Positions 43,386 through 51,450 of a DNA stretch of 64,000 nt are shown here, piece by piece. The notes beneath the pieces are model-generated. The model was not told the DNA's origin and did no database searches. It saw only the letters and a program-made list of their open reading frames with translations. A program made the translations under genes and the position numbers. The DNA is from Lancefieldella rimae ATCC 49626. GTDB lineage: Bacteria; Actinomycetota; Coriobacteriia; Coriobacteriales; Atopobiaceae. The first letter of the stretch is position 1. Each line of letters opens with the position of its first letter. The stretch is from assembly GCF_000174015.1 (NCBI RefSeq), contig NZ_ACFE01000002.1, forward strand, positions 399,786 to 463,785. Reading direction: 5' to 3'.

Positions 43386-44322
43386 GGTGTTCTCCTAGCC
43401 ACTTCAAAATGTCGGAATATACCAAAGAACGATTGTCCTCACAAAGAATTTCATGGCGCATGTGCGGATATAAAATAGTGGTGACATCCGAGACGCCGGC
43501 ATTTTTAGTAAGTTGTGCCGCTTTGTACACGCCTTTTCCGGAGGCTCCAACAGGGTCGTCCTCACCGGCAATAAAAAGAAACGGCAGAGAAGGCGGGATG
43601 TGAGAAGCCGCGGCCGGTGAGCAAGCCTCTTGAGTTAGTTTTGAAAGTGCGGCGTACCCTCCGACGGAGAACATAAAACCACAGAGAGGGTCGGCATTAT
43701 ATGCGCGTACGTTGTCATTGTTATAGGATAGCCACTCATACCCGGTAGGACCGGGGACTGCTTTGGAATAGGCACCAACCCCGAGACCATCGATAAAGGA
43801 CGAGGCATAGGCAATGCCCTTTGTTTTGCAGAGATGATAGGAAAGGAGAAAGCCAATGCGAGAAAGAAGGGGAGAAACACTTCCGGTCCCACACACAATG
43901 ACGCCAGAAAGACTTGCGCCGTATCTCCCCGCGTACGCACGGGCGATAAAGCTGCCCATGGAATGGCCAAAAAAGTAGTACGGGAGAGAAGGGTCATAGT
44001 GCTGGCACATATGCTGATGAAGGGTGTGTGCGTCTTCAATGAGTACATGCGCACCGTGCAGGGGATCGAGAACACCGCGGGTATCCGGAGTGCTTGAGCG
44101 ACCGTGGCCAATGTGATCGTTTCCCGCCACGATATACCCTGCACCGCAAAGAGCTCGGGCAAAATCGTCGTAGCGAAGAATATGCTCGGACATGCCATGG
44201 TTTATCTGGACGATTCCGCGCGTGCATACGGTAGAAGAAGGTTTCCAAATGCTTGCAACCACTGTTGAGCTGCCGTCTGTTGACGGATATGAAAGTGTTT
44301 CTTGTATAAGGTTCTCGCTCAT
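43372..44322 (-). CDS. Alpha/beta hydrolase, monoacylglycerol lipase-like
   Basis: This 316-residue serine hydrolase has the nucleophile elbow GHSMGS, the oxyanion-side segment QINHGMSEHILRYDDFA shared with lysophospholipase/monoacylglycerol lipases, Asp in AGEDDPVG and His in YPHMRHEIL. No signal peptide is seen, so it acts in the cytoplasm. The ATG at 44322 follows AAAGGAG; a further 12 codons upstream are open. It overlaps glpK, which suggests a route from acylglycerols to glycerol 3-phosphate. Exact ester substrate is inferred. Confidence 0.85.
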   Translation of the reverse strand: MSENLIQETLSYPSTDGSSTVVASIWKPSSTVCTRGIVQINHGMSEHILRYDDFARALCGAGYIVAGNDHIGHGRSSTPDTRGVLDPLHGAHVLIEDAHTLHQHMCQHYDPSLPYYFFGHSMGSFIARAYAGRYGASLSGVIVCGTGSVSPLLSRIGFLLSYHLCKTKGIAYASSFIDGLGVGAYSKAVPGPTGYEWLSYNNDNVRAYNADPLCGFMFSVGGYAALSKLTQEACSPAAASHIPPSLPFLFIAGEDDPVGASGKGVYKAAQLTKNAGVSDVTTILYPHMRHEILCEDNRSLVYSDILKWLGEHHGNN

Positions 44323-44708
44323 ACAGACTCCTTTGATAGATGTATTCATTAATATCATGCTTGGGGAGCGGCGTCGTGTTTTAATAGGTTGAGCGGCTGT
44401 TCTTTTCCGTAGAAGGTAGGAGTATCGGCTCTGTATAGAAGTATTGGCTCTGTATTGTTGACTATAGAGCGTTGGCCTATAGCATTGGCCACAGAGTATT
44501 GATCTTGTCGCGTTGTCCGTATAGCATTTGCCTTATATCAGCATAACGAGGAAAGACAGCGTTATGTTATTCAATATCGTGTGTATTGTATGTAGAAAAT
44601 ACCTCTTTTAACTGCAAACATAACAACGTACATTGCAATAATTTTTTGTAGTATCATTAGTGGTGATGATAGGGGGATGTCATCAGGTTTTGCAGATGGG
44701 GGACAGAG
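44323..44708. other. Gene-free gap with imperfect short repeats
   Basis: The block CTCTGTATAGAAGTATTGG and variants (GGCTCTGTATTG, GACTATAGAGCGTTGGCC, TATAGCATTGGCC) recur between about 44430 and 44510. Further right the sequence is AT-rich, and ATCATTAGTGGTGAT near 44657 is a small imperfect palindrome that might be an operator for the HTH gene at 44709. No gene is seen. Confidence 0.5.
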
Positions 44709-45122
44709 ATGAGCAGAATAGGAGTTGAGGCAAGAGCCGAGCTTGGTTTAGGAAGAACGGTTGCACGACTGCTTCATGAGTCCGGCAAACGTCAAGTGGA
44801 TCTTTGTGAGTTTTCCCACTGGTCGCGCGCGTATGTTTCCTATATATGCACGGAGCGACGTAAATGGCCATCTTTTGACAAGGCAAAGATTATTGCCGAT
44901 TTCTTTGGCATGACAATGGATCAGCTGTGGGCAGAGCATCTGTTTGACATGCAGGAGTCCGGAGTAGAACTAAGTGATGACGACAAAATTGCATTAGAGC
45001 AATATCGCATCCCTTTTCGGTTTGTTGAGGCAGCTGCTCCGGTAGATGAGGCCTTTGCGTCTGCGTCACTAGAACCTTCTGTGTATAAGACGCCTTATCC
45101 TGAACATATAGGATTTAAATAA
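44709..45122 (+). CDS. XRE-family helix-turn-helix protein
   Basis: This 137-residue protein has an HTH_3/XRE domain around residues 15-75 (GRTVARLLHESGKRQVDLCEFSHW...YVSYICTERRKWPSFDKA, pieces) ending in DFFGMTMDQLW, and a C-terminal region of about 60 residues with no recognised fold. It likely controls a nearby promoter, possibly its own. GGGGGACAG precedes the ATG. A small cysteine-rich protein is encoded 79 bases downstream in the same direction. No toxin or phage gene is adjacent. Confidence 0.82.
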   Translation: MSRIGVEARAELGLGRTVARLLHESGKRQVDLCEFSHWSRAYVSYICTERRKWPSFDKAKIIADFFGMTMDQLWAEHLFDMQESGVELSDDDKIALEQYRIPFRFVEAAAPVDEAFASASLEPSVYKTPYPEHIGFK

Positions 45123-45201
45123 AGATAGGCTTCTTGTAGATATAAAGTGGCATACTTGACTGGCAATAATTGAGGATGTTGTTGGTTTAAAGGAGAACGC
45201 A

Positions 45202-45441
45202 ATGGGCGGGCTTCATTGCTCTGACTGTGAATTTTGTTCTTTTTGTTTTAATGATACGGTGGGAATGTACCAGGCAGCTTGTGCGCGCGGGTATACCCTT
45301 GCCGATCCCCATATACACCATGATATAGAACAGCATTTTGCAAAATCCGTCGATGCGTTTGTCCCTCTAGTTGACCCCTTTGGCGGTGAATATCTCCGTA
45401 AATCTAATGTTTGTGATGAGTTTGTCCGAAAGGCGAGGTAG
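45202..45441 (+). CDS. Small cysteine-rich protein, unknown function
   Basis: This 79-residue protein is credible because AAAGGAG lies six bases before the ATG. The N-terminus reads HCSDCEFCSFC, four cysteines each two residues apart, with further Cys at about 29 and 71 and a His pair in HIHHDIEQHF. That spacing suggests a metal or Fe-S site. There is no signal peptide or membrane segment. It follows an XRE regulator gene and precedes a family B repeat array. I do not recognise the family. Confidence 0.6.
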   Translation: MGGLHCSDCEFCSFCFNDTVGMYQAACARGYTLADPHIHHDIEQHFAKSVDAFVPLVDPFGGEYLRKSNVCDEFVRKAR

Positions 45442-45595
45442 CAGTATCCGTTATTGCCCCATGTTGCTAGGTACTTCCTTGTGTTTCTTGAGTGGTGTAC
45501 AGGAAGAATGCTCTTCTCGCCACCGACTGAGAGTGCTGGTAGCCAAGGTTCGGCAAGCCGATGTTGTTGCCAATCGCGATTGCCGCCAATCGAAT

Positions 45596-45845
45596 CCACC
45601 AGTAAACGAGATTGTGGCAAGGAAAATCCACCACTAAACGAAGTTCTTCTCGCAATTGGATCAAACTCGTAGTTTAGTGGTGTTTTTAGAAGTAAAACGT
45701 GTGTTTAGTGGTGGTTTTTCGTCAATTTGAGCGTTTAGTGGTGGATCAAATCACCACTAAACAGTGCTTTTGGTACGTTTTTTGAAATCTTCGTGTTTAG
45801 TGGTGATTTTAGGAGACGGACGGTCGTGAAAACCACAAGTAAACG
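45596..45845. repeat. Family B TTTAGTGGTGG array, copy 2
   Basis: Units GTTTAGTGGTG start at 45672, 45703, 45733 and 45795; inverted units are at about 45596 (degenerate), 45628, 45752 and 45832 (degenerate). Direct spacing is 31 and 30 bases. The 45733/45752 pair forms a hairpin around GATCAAAT, nearly identical to that of copy 1. An octamer CTTCTCGC sits between units. Confidence 0.85.
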
Positions 45846-46207
45846 TTGCATGCGAACATTCAAGATAAGTGCTCGCGTGCGACAAACACTAGCGTACGGA
45901 AACACTGTCTGCATATGGACATTGACACATCTGCACCGACATATATACCGACATCTGTACGACATCTGGACGACAAAATATGCACGTACGAGGCCTGAAA
46001 AAACTCGTTTTCATGTAGACATTTGTTAACACATTTTGACAGAAAATGCATAAAACTATAAAATAAAAACATTAGTTTACGTTATGTTTTTTAAGTGTGA
46101 AACGCGTGAAATAGTTCATTTCTTGTTATAAAACTCTAAAAATTAGGTACTATCTTCTTATTGGGGGATTAGTCATTTTTATGACTGCTTTTGAAGGAGA
46201 CGACAAA
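45846..46207. other. AT-rich gene-free stretch before the TetR gene
   Basis: From 45895 to 45980 short blocks such as GACATCTG and GACATATAT recur. From about 46020 the sequence is strongly AT-rich and probably holds the TetR promoter (for instance TTCTTATTGGGG near 46150). I see no gene, tRNA or clear operator. Confidence 0.5.
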
Positions 46208-46831
46208 ATGTCGAGGCGGCCACAGGTAGATAGTCATGACACACGTCGCAAGCTTATTGCTTCTGCTGAGGAGGAGTTTGCCCAGCAAGGTTATGAGAAG
46301 GCTTCTTTAAGAAGAATTTGTTCACGGATTGGTGTTACAACCGGTGCGCTGTATTTCTTTTTTAACAATAAAGAGGATCTCTTCAAAAATGTGATACAGC
46401 CCGTTACTGACCAAGCCATCCAAATACTGAAGGAATATCAAAGTCGCATACAATCAGAGGGCGTGCGAGAAGAATCGGATTCTCCTATGGGGGATGCCGA
46501 AACGCTTGGAGCGTTCTTTGATCTTATGTATGCACATCGATACGTAGTAACGATTATCATCAATAACCAAAATAGTCCGTTTGTAGCAAAGTTCTTTGAA
46601 TCGTTTAAAAGCGTAATTGCCGCAACAATTCAAACAATTCTCTATCCTGGGGCTACATATATTGAGCCGTATGACTCCTTCATTATTGAATGGCTTGCCC
46701 AGACAGAGATGACTACAATTATTGATATATTGCGCAACGATAAGACGCGACAAGAGGCCGATGGTCACGTAACATCGGCGCTGGTCTTTACGCAAGGCGG
46801 TCTCAAGGCTCTGGCAAACGGTCAGTTCTAG
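46208..46831 (+). CDS. TetR/AcrR-family transcriptional regulator
   Basis: A 207-residue protein with an N-terminal TetR helix-turn-helix (RRKLIASAEEEFAQQGYEKA, then RRICSRIGVTTGALYFFFNNKEDLF; residues about 12-58) and a C-terminal helical ligand domain with no recognised specificity. It likely represses an efflux or stress gene. The ATG at 46208 follows GAAGGAG by eight bases; an earlier ATG at 46181 is possible. Two lipoprotein genes follow 90 bases later in the same direction and could be targets. Confidence 0.88.
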   Translation: MSRRPQVDSHDTRRKLIASAEEEFAQQGYEKASLRRICSRIGVTTGALYFFFNNKEDLFKNVIQPVTDQAIQILKEYQSRIQSEGVREESDSPMGDAETLGAFFDLMYAHRYVVTIIINNQNSPFVAKFFESFKSVIAATIQTILYPGATYIEPYDSFIIEWLAQTEMTTIIDILRNDKTRQEADGHVTSALVFTQGGLKALANGQF

Positions 46832-46920
46832 AAGTTCCTTGTGGTCATCCTTTCATGTTTGATATCATATGAGAACAATTAAAAGAGACTCTTGAGAGGG
46901 TCACCTATAAAGGAGCTGAT

Positions 46921-47394
46921 ATGAAGCTGAAGCGTCTTGGTATTTGTATTCTTACAGCAACTCTCGCTTTTGTTCTTGTAGGATGCAGCGGTCTTTCTGG
47001 TTCAAAACATCCCGCTGGGCTTGTTGGTACCTATGAACTTGATAGCATGGATATTAAAAACGGAGACAAAACCCAGTCAATTACGAAAGAGCAGTATGAG
47101 CAGGTTTCAAAAGCTGGTAATTTCCATATTACCTTGGAGCTCTCAGAGGATGGCACCGCTATTTTGAACAGCTTAGAATCAAGTGGGCAGCCAGAGAAGC
47201 TTAATCTCAAATGGGAGTCAAGCGATGGTAAATCCATAACGTTCAGCGAGGATTCTTCCAAAGAGAAGGTTACTGCCTCGGTTGATGACAAGCAGATTAC
47301 CCTCGAGCAGTCCAGCGACAAAGCTTCGGTGAAGATGGTCTTTTCAAAGGTAAGCGATAAGCCCGGATATTACAGCGACTCTTCAAAGAAGTAG
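46921..47394 (+). CDS. Putative lipoprotein, paralogue of the next gene
   Basis: This 157-residue protein has an N-terminal lipid signal (lipobox LVGC, Cys at about 22). The mature part is a beta-rich, Ser/Asp/Lys-rich domain with GTYELDSMDI, FHITLELSEDGTAIL and the C-terminal KVSDKPGYYSDSSK. The next gene encodes a longer protein with the same landmarks in the same order, so the two arose by tandem duplication. Domain function is unknown. A clear ribosome site (AAGGAGCTG) precedes the ATG, and a strong terminator separates the pair. Confidence 0.8.
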   Translation: MKLKRLGICILTATLAFVLVGCSGLSGSKHPAGLVGTYELDSMDIKNGDKTQSITKEQYEQVSKAGNFHITLELSEDGTAILNSLESSGQPEKLNLKWESSDGKSITFSEDSSKEKVTASVDDKQITLEQSSDKASVKMVFSKVSDKPGYYSDSSKK

Positions 47395-47415
47395 TTTCTA
47401 GAACAGATACAATAG

Positions 47416-47446
47416 AAGGGCGAGAAGTGTTTCTCGCCCTTTTTTA
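47416..47446 (+). terminator. Rho-independent terminator built from the GCGAGAA motif
   Basis: AAGGGCGAGAA (47416-47426) and TTCTCGCCCTT (47431-47441) form an 11-bp stem with a four-base loop, followed by a T-run. Each arm contains the genome-wide GCGAGAA heptamer. Confidence 0.95.
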
Positions 47447-47478
47447 TCACAGGCGCCGTCCTCAACGATAGGAGCATT

Positions 47479-48057
47479 ATGAAACTTCAGAAATTTGGCA
47501 CCGCACTTGTTGTTGTTGCATTAATAGGCATACTTTCAGGTTGCGATCTTTTTGCCCCAAAGATTGTCGATGACAATGCTGCAAATACGCCGGATTCATC
47601 TTCGACTCAAACTACGACAGACTCAAAGAATGAGCAGAAAAAAGAAGAGACCAAGACAGATGACTACGCCACACAGCTTGCCGGTACGTATGAGCTGGAG
47701 AGCGAAGTTTTGACCGATGAAGATGGTACTCAAGAGATTACGCAAGACATGTATCAGCAGATGGTTAATGGGACTGGTCTGCGCTTTACTCTTGAGCTTT
47801 CAGAGGACGGTACGGGTACGATAACGGCACCCAATTTCCAGAGCAAGAAGAGCGATAAGCTTTCCTTTAACTGGAAGACCACTGATGGAAAATCCCTTGT
47901 CATTTCTGCTGGCGCCAGCGATGAGGGCCTTGAAGGTACCGTAGGTGAAGATGGAAAAATTACAATTAAGATAGAAGATGACGATGAGTCTATGACAATG
48001 GTATTTGCCAAGGTCAGCGATCAGCCCGGGTATTACAGCGATTCGTCCAAGAACTAG
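47479..48057 (+). CDS. Putative lipoprotein, longer paralogue
   Basis: This 192-residue protein has a lipobox LSGC (Cys at about 22), then about 45 polar Ser/Thr/Lys/Glu-rich residues acting as a linker, then the domain shared with the preceding gene: GTYELESEVL, FTLELSEDGTGTI, DGKSLVIS and KVSDQPGYYSDSSK. It should be anchored to the outer face of the membrane. No enzyme motif is seen. ManA is encoded 23 bases downstream, so the two may share a transcript, although a functional link is not obvious. Confidence 0.8.
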   Translation: MKLQKFGTALVVVALIGILSGCDLFAPKIVDDNAANTPDSSSTQTTTDSKNEQKKEETKTDDYATQLAGTYELESEVLTDEDGTQEITQDMYQQMVNGTGLRFTLELSEDGTGTITAPNFQSKKSDKLSFNWKTTDGKSLVISAGASDEGLEGTVGEDGKITIKIEDDDESMTMVFAKVSDQPGYYSDSSKN

Positions 48058-48080
48058 AATAGGTAGAGGTAGAGGTAGCC

Positions 48081-49073
48081 ATGGATGCGCTTCACCAAGA
48101 ACTTTCACGAGACATTATCATTCTTGAGCCTGTCTTTCATGAGAAGATTTGGGGAGGTCGGCGCCTTGCAGAGGACTTTGGCTACGACATTCCTGAAGGA
48201 AAAATAGGAGAGTGCTGGGCAATCAGCGCTCACCCCCATGGCGATTGCGTTGTTGCTTCCGGTGCGTTTGTTGGCGAGAAATTCAGTCACCTGTGGGATG
48301 CGCATCATGAGCTCTTCGGTGACTCCAAGGGGGATCGCTTTCCACTGCTCATTAAAATCCTAGACGCGCATGATGATTTATCGGTGCAGGTGCATCCCGA
48401 CGATGCGTACGCAGCTGAACATGAGCATGGTTCGCTTGGCAAACGTGAGTGCTGGTATGTTCTTGATGCGGAGCCTCACACGGATATCATCATTGGGCAG
48501 CGTGCTCACAATCGTCAAGAGCTTGCTCAGATGATTGATGAGGGACGTTGGGATGACATGCTTAATCTCACCCCTATTCATAAAGGCGATTTTTTCCGTA
48601 TTGATCCTGGTACGATTCATGCGATTAAGGGCGGAACTCTGATCTTAGAAACACAGCAGAGCTCAGATGTGACCTATCGCGTGTATGACTATGATCGTGT
48701 TGGAGCCGATGGCAAGCCTCGGGAGCTTCATATCCAGCAAAGTCTTGATGTTGTAAATTACGATCTTGTACCGCCCGTTTCCGGAAGGGTTACTGCTCCT
48801 GAGGTCGATGGCGTAACGGAACTCATGGCGTGTGACAATTTTGTCGTTAAGAAGATTGTTGTTTGCGGGGAAAAGGTGGTCGCGCAGCCCTACCCATTTT
48901 TATGTGTCAGCGTTATTGAAGGTACGGGAAGCGTCCAAGTTGAGAGCAATGTGGCACAATCCCACAGTCTTCATAAGGGGAGCCACTTTATTGCACCCGC
49001 TCGGTCGGGAGATTTGACATTCTCAGGCAATATGACGCTCATTGTTTCTCATCTTCCTCACATGCAGAGTTAG
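48081..49073 (+). CDS. manA: Mannose-6-phosphate isomerase, class I
   Basis: This cytoplasmic zinc enzyme interconverts mannose 6-phosphate and fructose 6-phosphate. The cupin shows KIWGGRRLAEDFG at the N-terminus, the zinc-binding QVHPDD segment near residue 100 and GTIHAIKGGTLILETQQSSD, with Glu and His ligands. 330 residues matches short Gram-positive ManA enzymes. The start is the ATG at 48081 with GTAGAGG upstream. A terminator follows at 49109. It serves mannose use or supply of mannose 6-phosphate for glycans. Confidence 0.94.
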   Translation: MDALHQELSRDIIILEPVFHEKIWGGRRLAEDFGYDIPEGKIGECWAISAHPHGDCVVASGAFVGEKFSHLWDAHHELFGDSKGDRFPLLIKILDAHDDLSVQVHPDDAYAAEHEHGSLGKRECWYVLDAEPHTDIIIGQRAHNRQELAQMIDEGRWDDMLNLTPIHKGDFFRIDPGTIHAIKGGTLILETQQSSDVTYRVYDYDRVGADGKPRELHIQQSLDVVNYDLVPPVSGRVTAPEVDGVTELMACDNFVVKKIVVCGEKVVAQPYPFLCVSVIEGTGSVQVESNVAQSHSLHKGSHFIAPARSGDLTFSGNMTLIVSHLPHMQS

Positions 49074-49108
49074 CTGCAAGAGTTTGTGGCAAGCATATGC
49101 GTGAGATA

Positions 49109-49145
49109 AAGGGGCCAAGCGTACAGCTTGACCCCTTACTTTTTG
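49109..49145. terminator. Terminator hairpin between manA and mscL
   Basis: AAGGGGCCAAGC (49109-49120) pairs with GCTTGACCCCTT (49126-49137) with one mismatch, followed on the plus strand by ACTTTTTG. It probably serves manA, and possibly mscL in the other direction. Confidence 0.8.
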
Positions 49146-49168
49146 ATGACGTGTATGTTTGCAGTAGG

Positions 49169-49597
49169 TTAGACAGTATGGGCAGTGCTTTTGATTTCGC
49201 CCGTGCAGTGAGGGCAACGTGTGGCTCCCGCTTTAACCTCTTCAAGGCAGTGTGGGCAAACCTGGGTGGGAGAGTCTGTGGATTCTTTTTTGCCCTTCAT
49301 GAACTTGTTGATAGCCTTTACCAGCAAAAAGACGATGACGGCAATAATCAAAAAGTTAATGATTGCAGAGATAAATGAGCCAAAGTCGATACCATGTTCA
49401 GTGCCTGCAACGGGGATGGAAAGGCCTGATACTTCTGTACCTCCACCGCTTATGAGTTTAATGAAAGGATTAACGATGTCGTTTACCAGTGAATTAACGA
49501 TTGCCATAAAGGCACCGCCAATGATGACACCAATGGCCATATCCATAACGTTGCCGCGTGCAATAAAGTCTTTAAATTCAGCGAATAACTTTTTCAT
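49169..49597 (-). CDS. mscL: Large-conductance mechanosensitive channel with C-terminal zinc ribbon
   Basis: MscL opens under membrane tension to release solutes during hypo-osmotic shock. The first 100 residues are typical: FKDFIARGNVMDMAIGVIIG, the GGAFMAIVNSLVNDIV pore helix and a second helix FLIIAVIVFLLVKAINKF. The C-terminal tail, normally a short helical bundle, carries two CPHC motifs (CPHC..CPHC, 13 residues between them) forming a zinc ribbon. 142 residues. It works alongside the osmoprotectant importer seen at the start of the window. Monocistronic. Confidence 0.94.
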   Translation of the reverse strand: MKKLFAEFKDFIARGNVMDMAIGVIIGGAFMAIVNSLVNDIVNPFIKLISGGGTEVSGLSIPVAGTEHGIDFGSFISAIINFLIIAVIVFLLVKAINKFMKGKKESTDSPTQVCPHCLEEVKAGATRCPHCTGEIKSTAHTV

Positions 49598-49671
49598 GTA
49601 ACAAAATCTCCTTCAATATTTGATGTACTTCAAACCTGTATTGGCAGACGCTTAATAGAACATAAAACCGT

Positions 49672-51225
49672 CTATCGTGTCAATCCATAAATTCGCGAGA
49701 ATTTCTCAACAAGGTAGCTGGTGAAATATCCCACATCAAAAGGCTCTCCAGTGGCTGAGGCAATAAGCTCGCCTGAGTCCTTTGCGCGACCCCACTTCCA
49801 AATTCTCTGACCGAGCCACTCACGAATGGGTGCAAGGTCTCCCGAGGAACAAACCCCATCAAAGTCCATACCATCTTCAATCATGGCGTGCTTAAACTGA
49901 GCACCAAAAGCGCTTCCTAAAGCATAGGTGGGGAAGTAACCAAACTCACCCCAGCTCCAGTGGACATCCTGAAGTGCGCCGTGGGTGTTATCGGGTACCG
50001 TAACGCCAAGATAGTGATGGTACTTCTCGGCCCAAAGTTTTGGAACATCGGCTGCCTTTACTTCTCCCGCAAGAAGTGCCTGCTCAATTTCATAGCGGAC
50101 AAGAATATGAAGCGGATAGGTGAGCTCGTCGGCTTCCGTACGGATAAGACTTGGCTGTACCTTGTTGGCTGCCGAGAAGAGCTGGAACGCGGTAACGCGT
50201 GTGAGCTGACCGGGGAAATGCTTGCGCATGAGCTGAATGAGCGGCTCGGCAAATGCTTCAGAGTGCCCGACGTAGTTTTCAAAGAAACGCGACTGGGACT
50301 CGTGCATGCCCATTGAAGTGCCGCCTTTAAGGGACGTAAAGCGATAATCCCAATTAACTCCCTGCTCATAGAGGGCATGACCGTTTTCATGAAGCATGGA
50401 ATATACATTGGAGAGAAGATCGTCCTCATAGACGTGTGAGGCGACCATAACAAAGCCAATGCCAGGTCCTGCGGTATAGGGGTGCTCCGTCTTGCCGAGC
50501 CAGAAAGCGTCCCGGTCAACGCCTTGCATCGCTACGATGTCTTTTGCAAGGTTCCACTGGCGATCCACATCAAAAGATCCCTCAAGAGGCTTTGTGCTGG
50601 GCTGGTGCTTTGAGGCAGCGCAGTCGGCCACGAGAGGAACTATAGTGTCCTTAATCTTGGTAAAGAATGAATCATAAAAGGCCCGGTTGCTTCCGTGTTC
50701 AAAATCATTGAGGAGTACGTCGTACGGGTCTTTTTCGGCATCACGATACTGTGCAATATCAATCTGACCTGCAACAAGTTTGTCGAGATAGGGAGCAAAG
50801 AGATCCCAATCATCTGCATTCTTTGCTTTCTCCCACACGTCGTTTGCTTCGGTGGCAAGGCGTACAAAGTTGCTCTGTACCTCGGGAGGTACATCCACCA
50901 GTTGCGCCCGGTCGCGACGAAGAATCTTTACCTGTGCGCGATGCGTCTCGTCAAGTACGGCGCGATTCTCATGAAGACGGTCGAGCAGAGCTCCCACTTG
51001 AGGGTCAACAAGTAAGGCTTGCATTTGCTCACCAAGGATGGCAAGGGCTTCTCCGCGTTCCTCGGTAGCTTTTGCGGGGTCAAGGCAGGGTCCAAACGAG
51101 CTCAGTTCTTCGGCGCTGTAACGGAGCGCAAAGATTTTTTTCTCAAGTGCGTCAAGCTCTGCTATATCCTGACGTGGATTAGAGAGTGCTGCATTAAGGG
51201 TGGTTTTGCTCTTCTCGCTGTCCAT
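49672..51225 (-). CDS. M32-family carboxypeptidase (Taq type)
   Basis: This 517-residue cytoplasmic metallopeptidase trims C-terminal residues from peptides. It has the zinc motif HENGHALYEQG (HExxH) and the family-specific MGMHESQSRFFENYVG, with WGEFGYFPTYALG near the C-terminus. The ATG at 51225 is preceded by AGGAGGA; the frame extends 12 codons upstream. Thermophilic members (TaqCP) and bacterial homologues are of similar length. It is not in an operon. Confidence 0.94.
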   Translation of the reverse strand: MDSEKSKTTLNAALSNPRQDIAELDALEKKIFALRYSAEELSSFGPCLDPAKATEERGEALAILGEQMQALLVDPQVGALLDRLHENRAVLDETHRAQVKILRRDRAQLVDVPPEVQSNFVRLATEANDVWEKAKNADDWDLFAPYLDKLVAGQIDIAQYRDAEKDPYDVLLNDFEHGSNRAFYDSFFTKIKDTIVPLVADCAASKHQPSTKPLEGSFDVDRQWNLAKDIVAMQGVDRDAFWLGKTEHPYTAGPGIGFVMVASHVYEDDLLSNVYSMLHENGHALYEQGVNWDYRFTSLKGGTSMGMHESQSRFFENYVGHSEAFAEPLIQLMRKHFPGQLTRVTAFQLFSAANKVQPSLIRTEADELTYPLHILVRYEIEQALLAGEVKAADVPKLWAEKYHHYLGVTVPDNTHGALQDVHWSWGEFGYFPTYALGSAFGAQFKHAMIEDGMDFDGVCSSGDLAPIREWLGQRIWKWGRAKDSGELIASATGEPFDVGYFTSYLVEKFSRIYGLTR

Positions 51226-51450
51226 AATTCCTCCTAAAGTGTATGTCCGTACCCATGACACAGGTATACGTTTTTAATTCATTCATGCATTTTACGCGAC
51301 GGAGACTCTCTTTTGCGCGATACTTACATAATTAGAAAGATATATGGCATGTGTGTTTTGTTTTTTCGCGAGCGTGCTTCGCGATCAGGTGAGAAAACGT
51401 TCGTGAAGATGCAAGAAAAGCACAGGCCTGTGGGATGGGGAGAGTTTTGG

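Noticed and set aside
45735..46072. Two small frames in the AT-rich gap
   Set aside because: No ribosome sites, and their sequence follows the local microrepeats.
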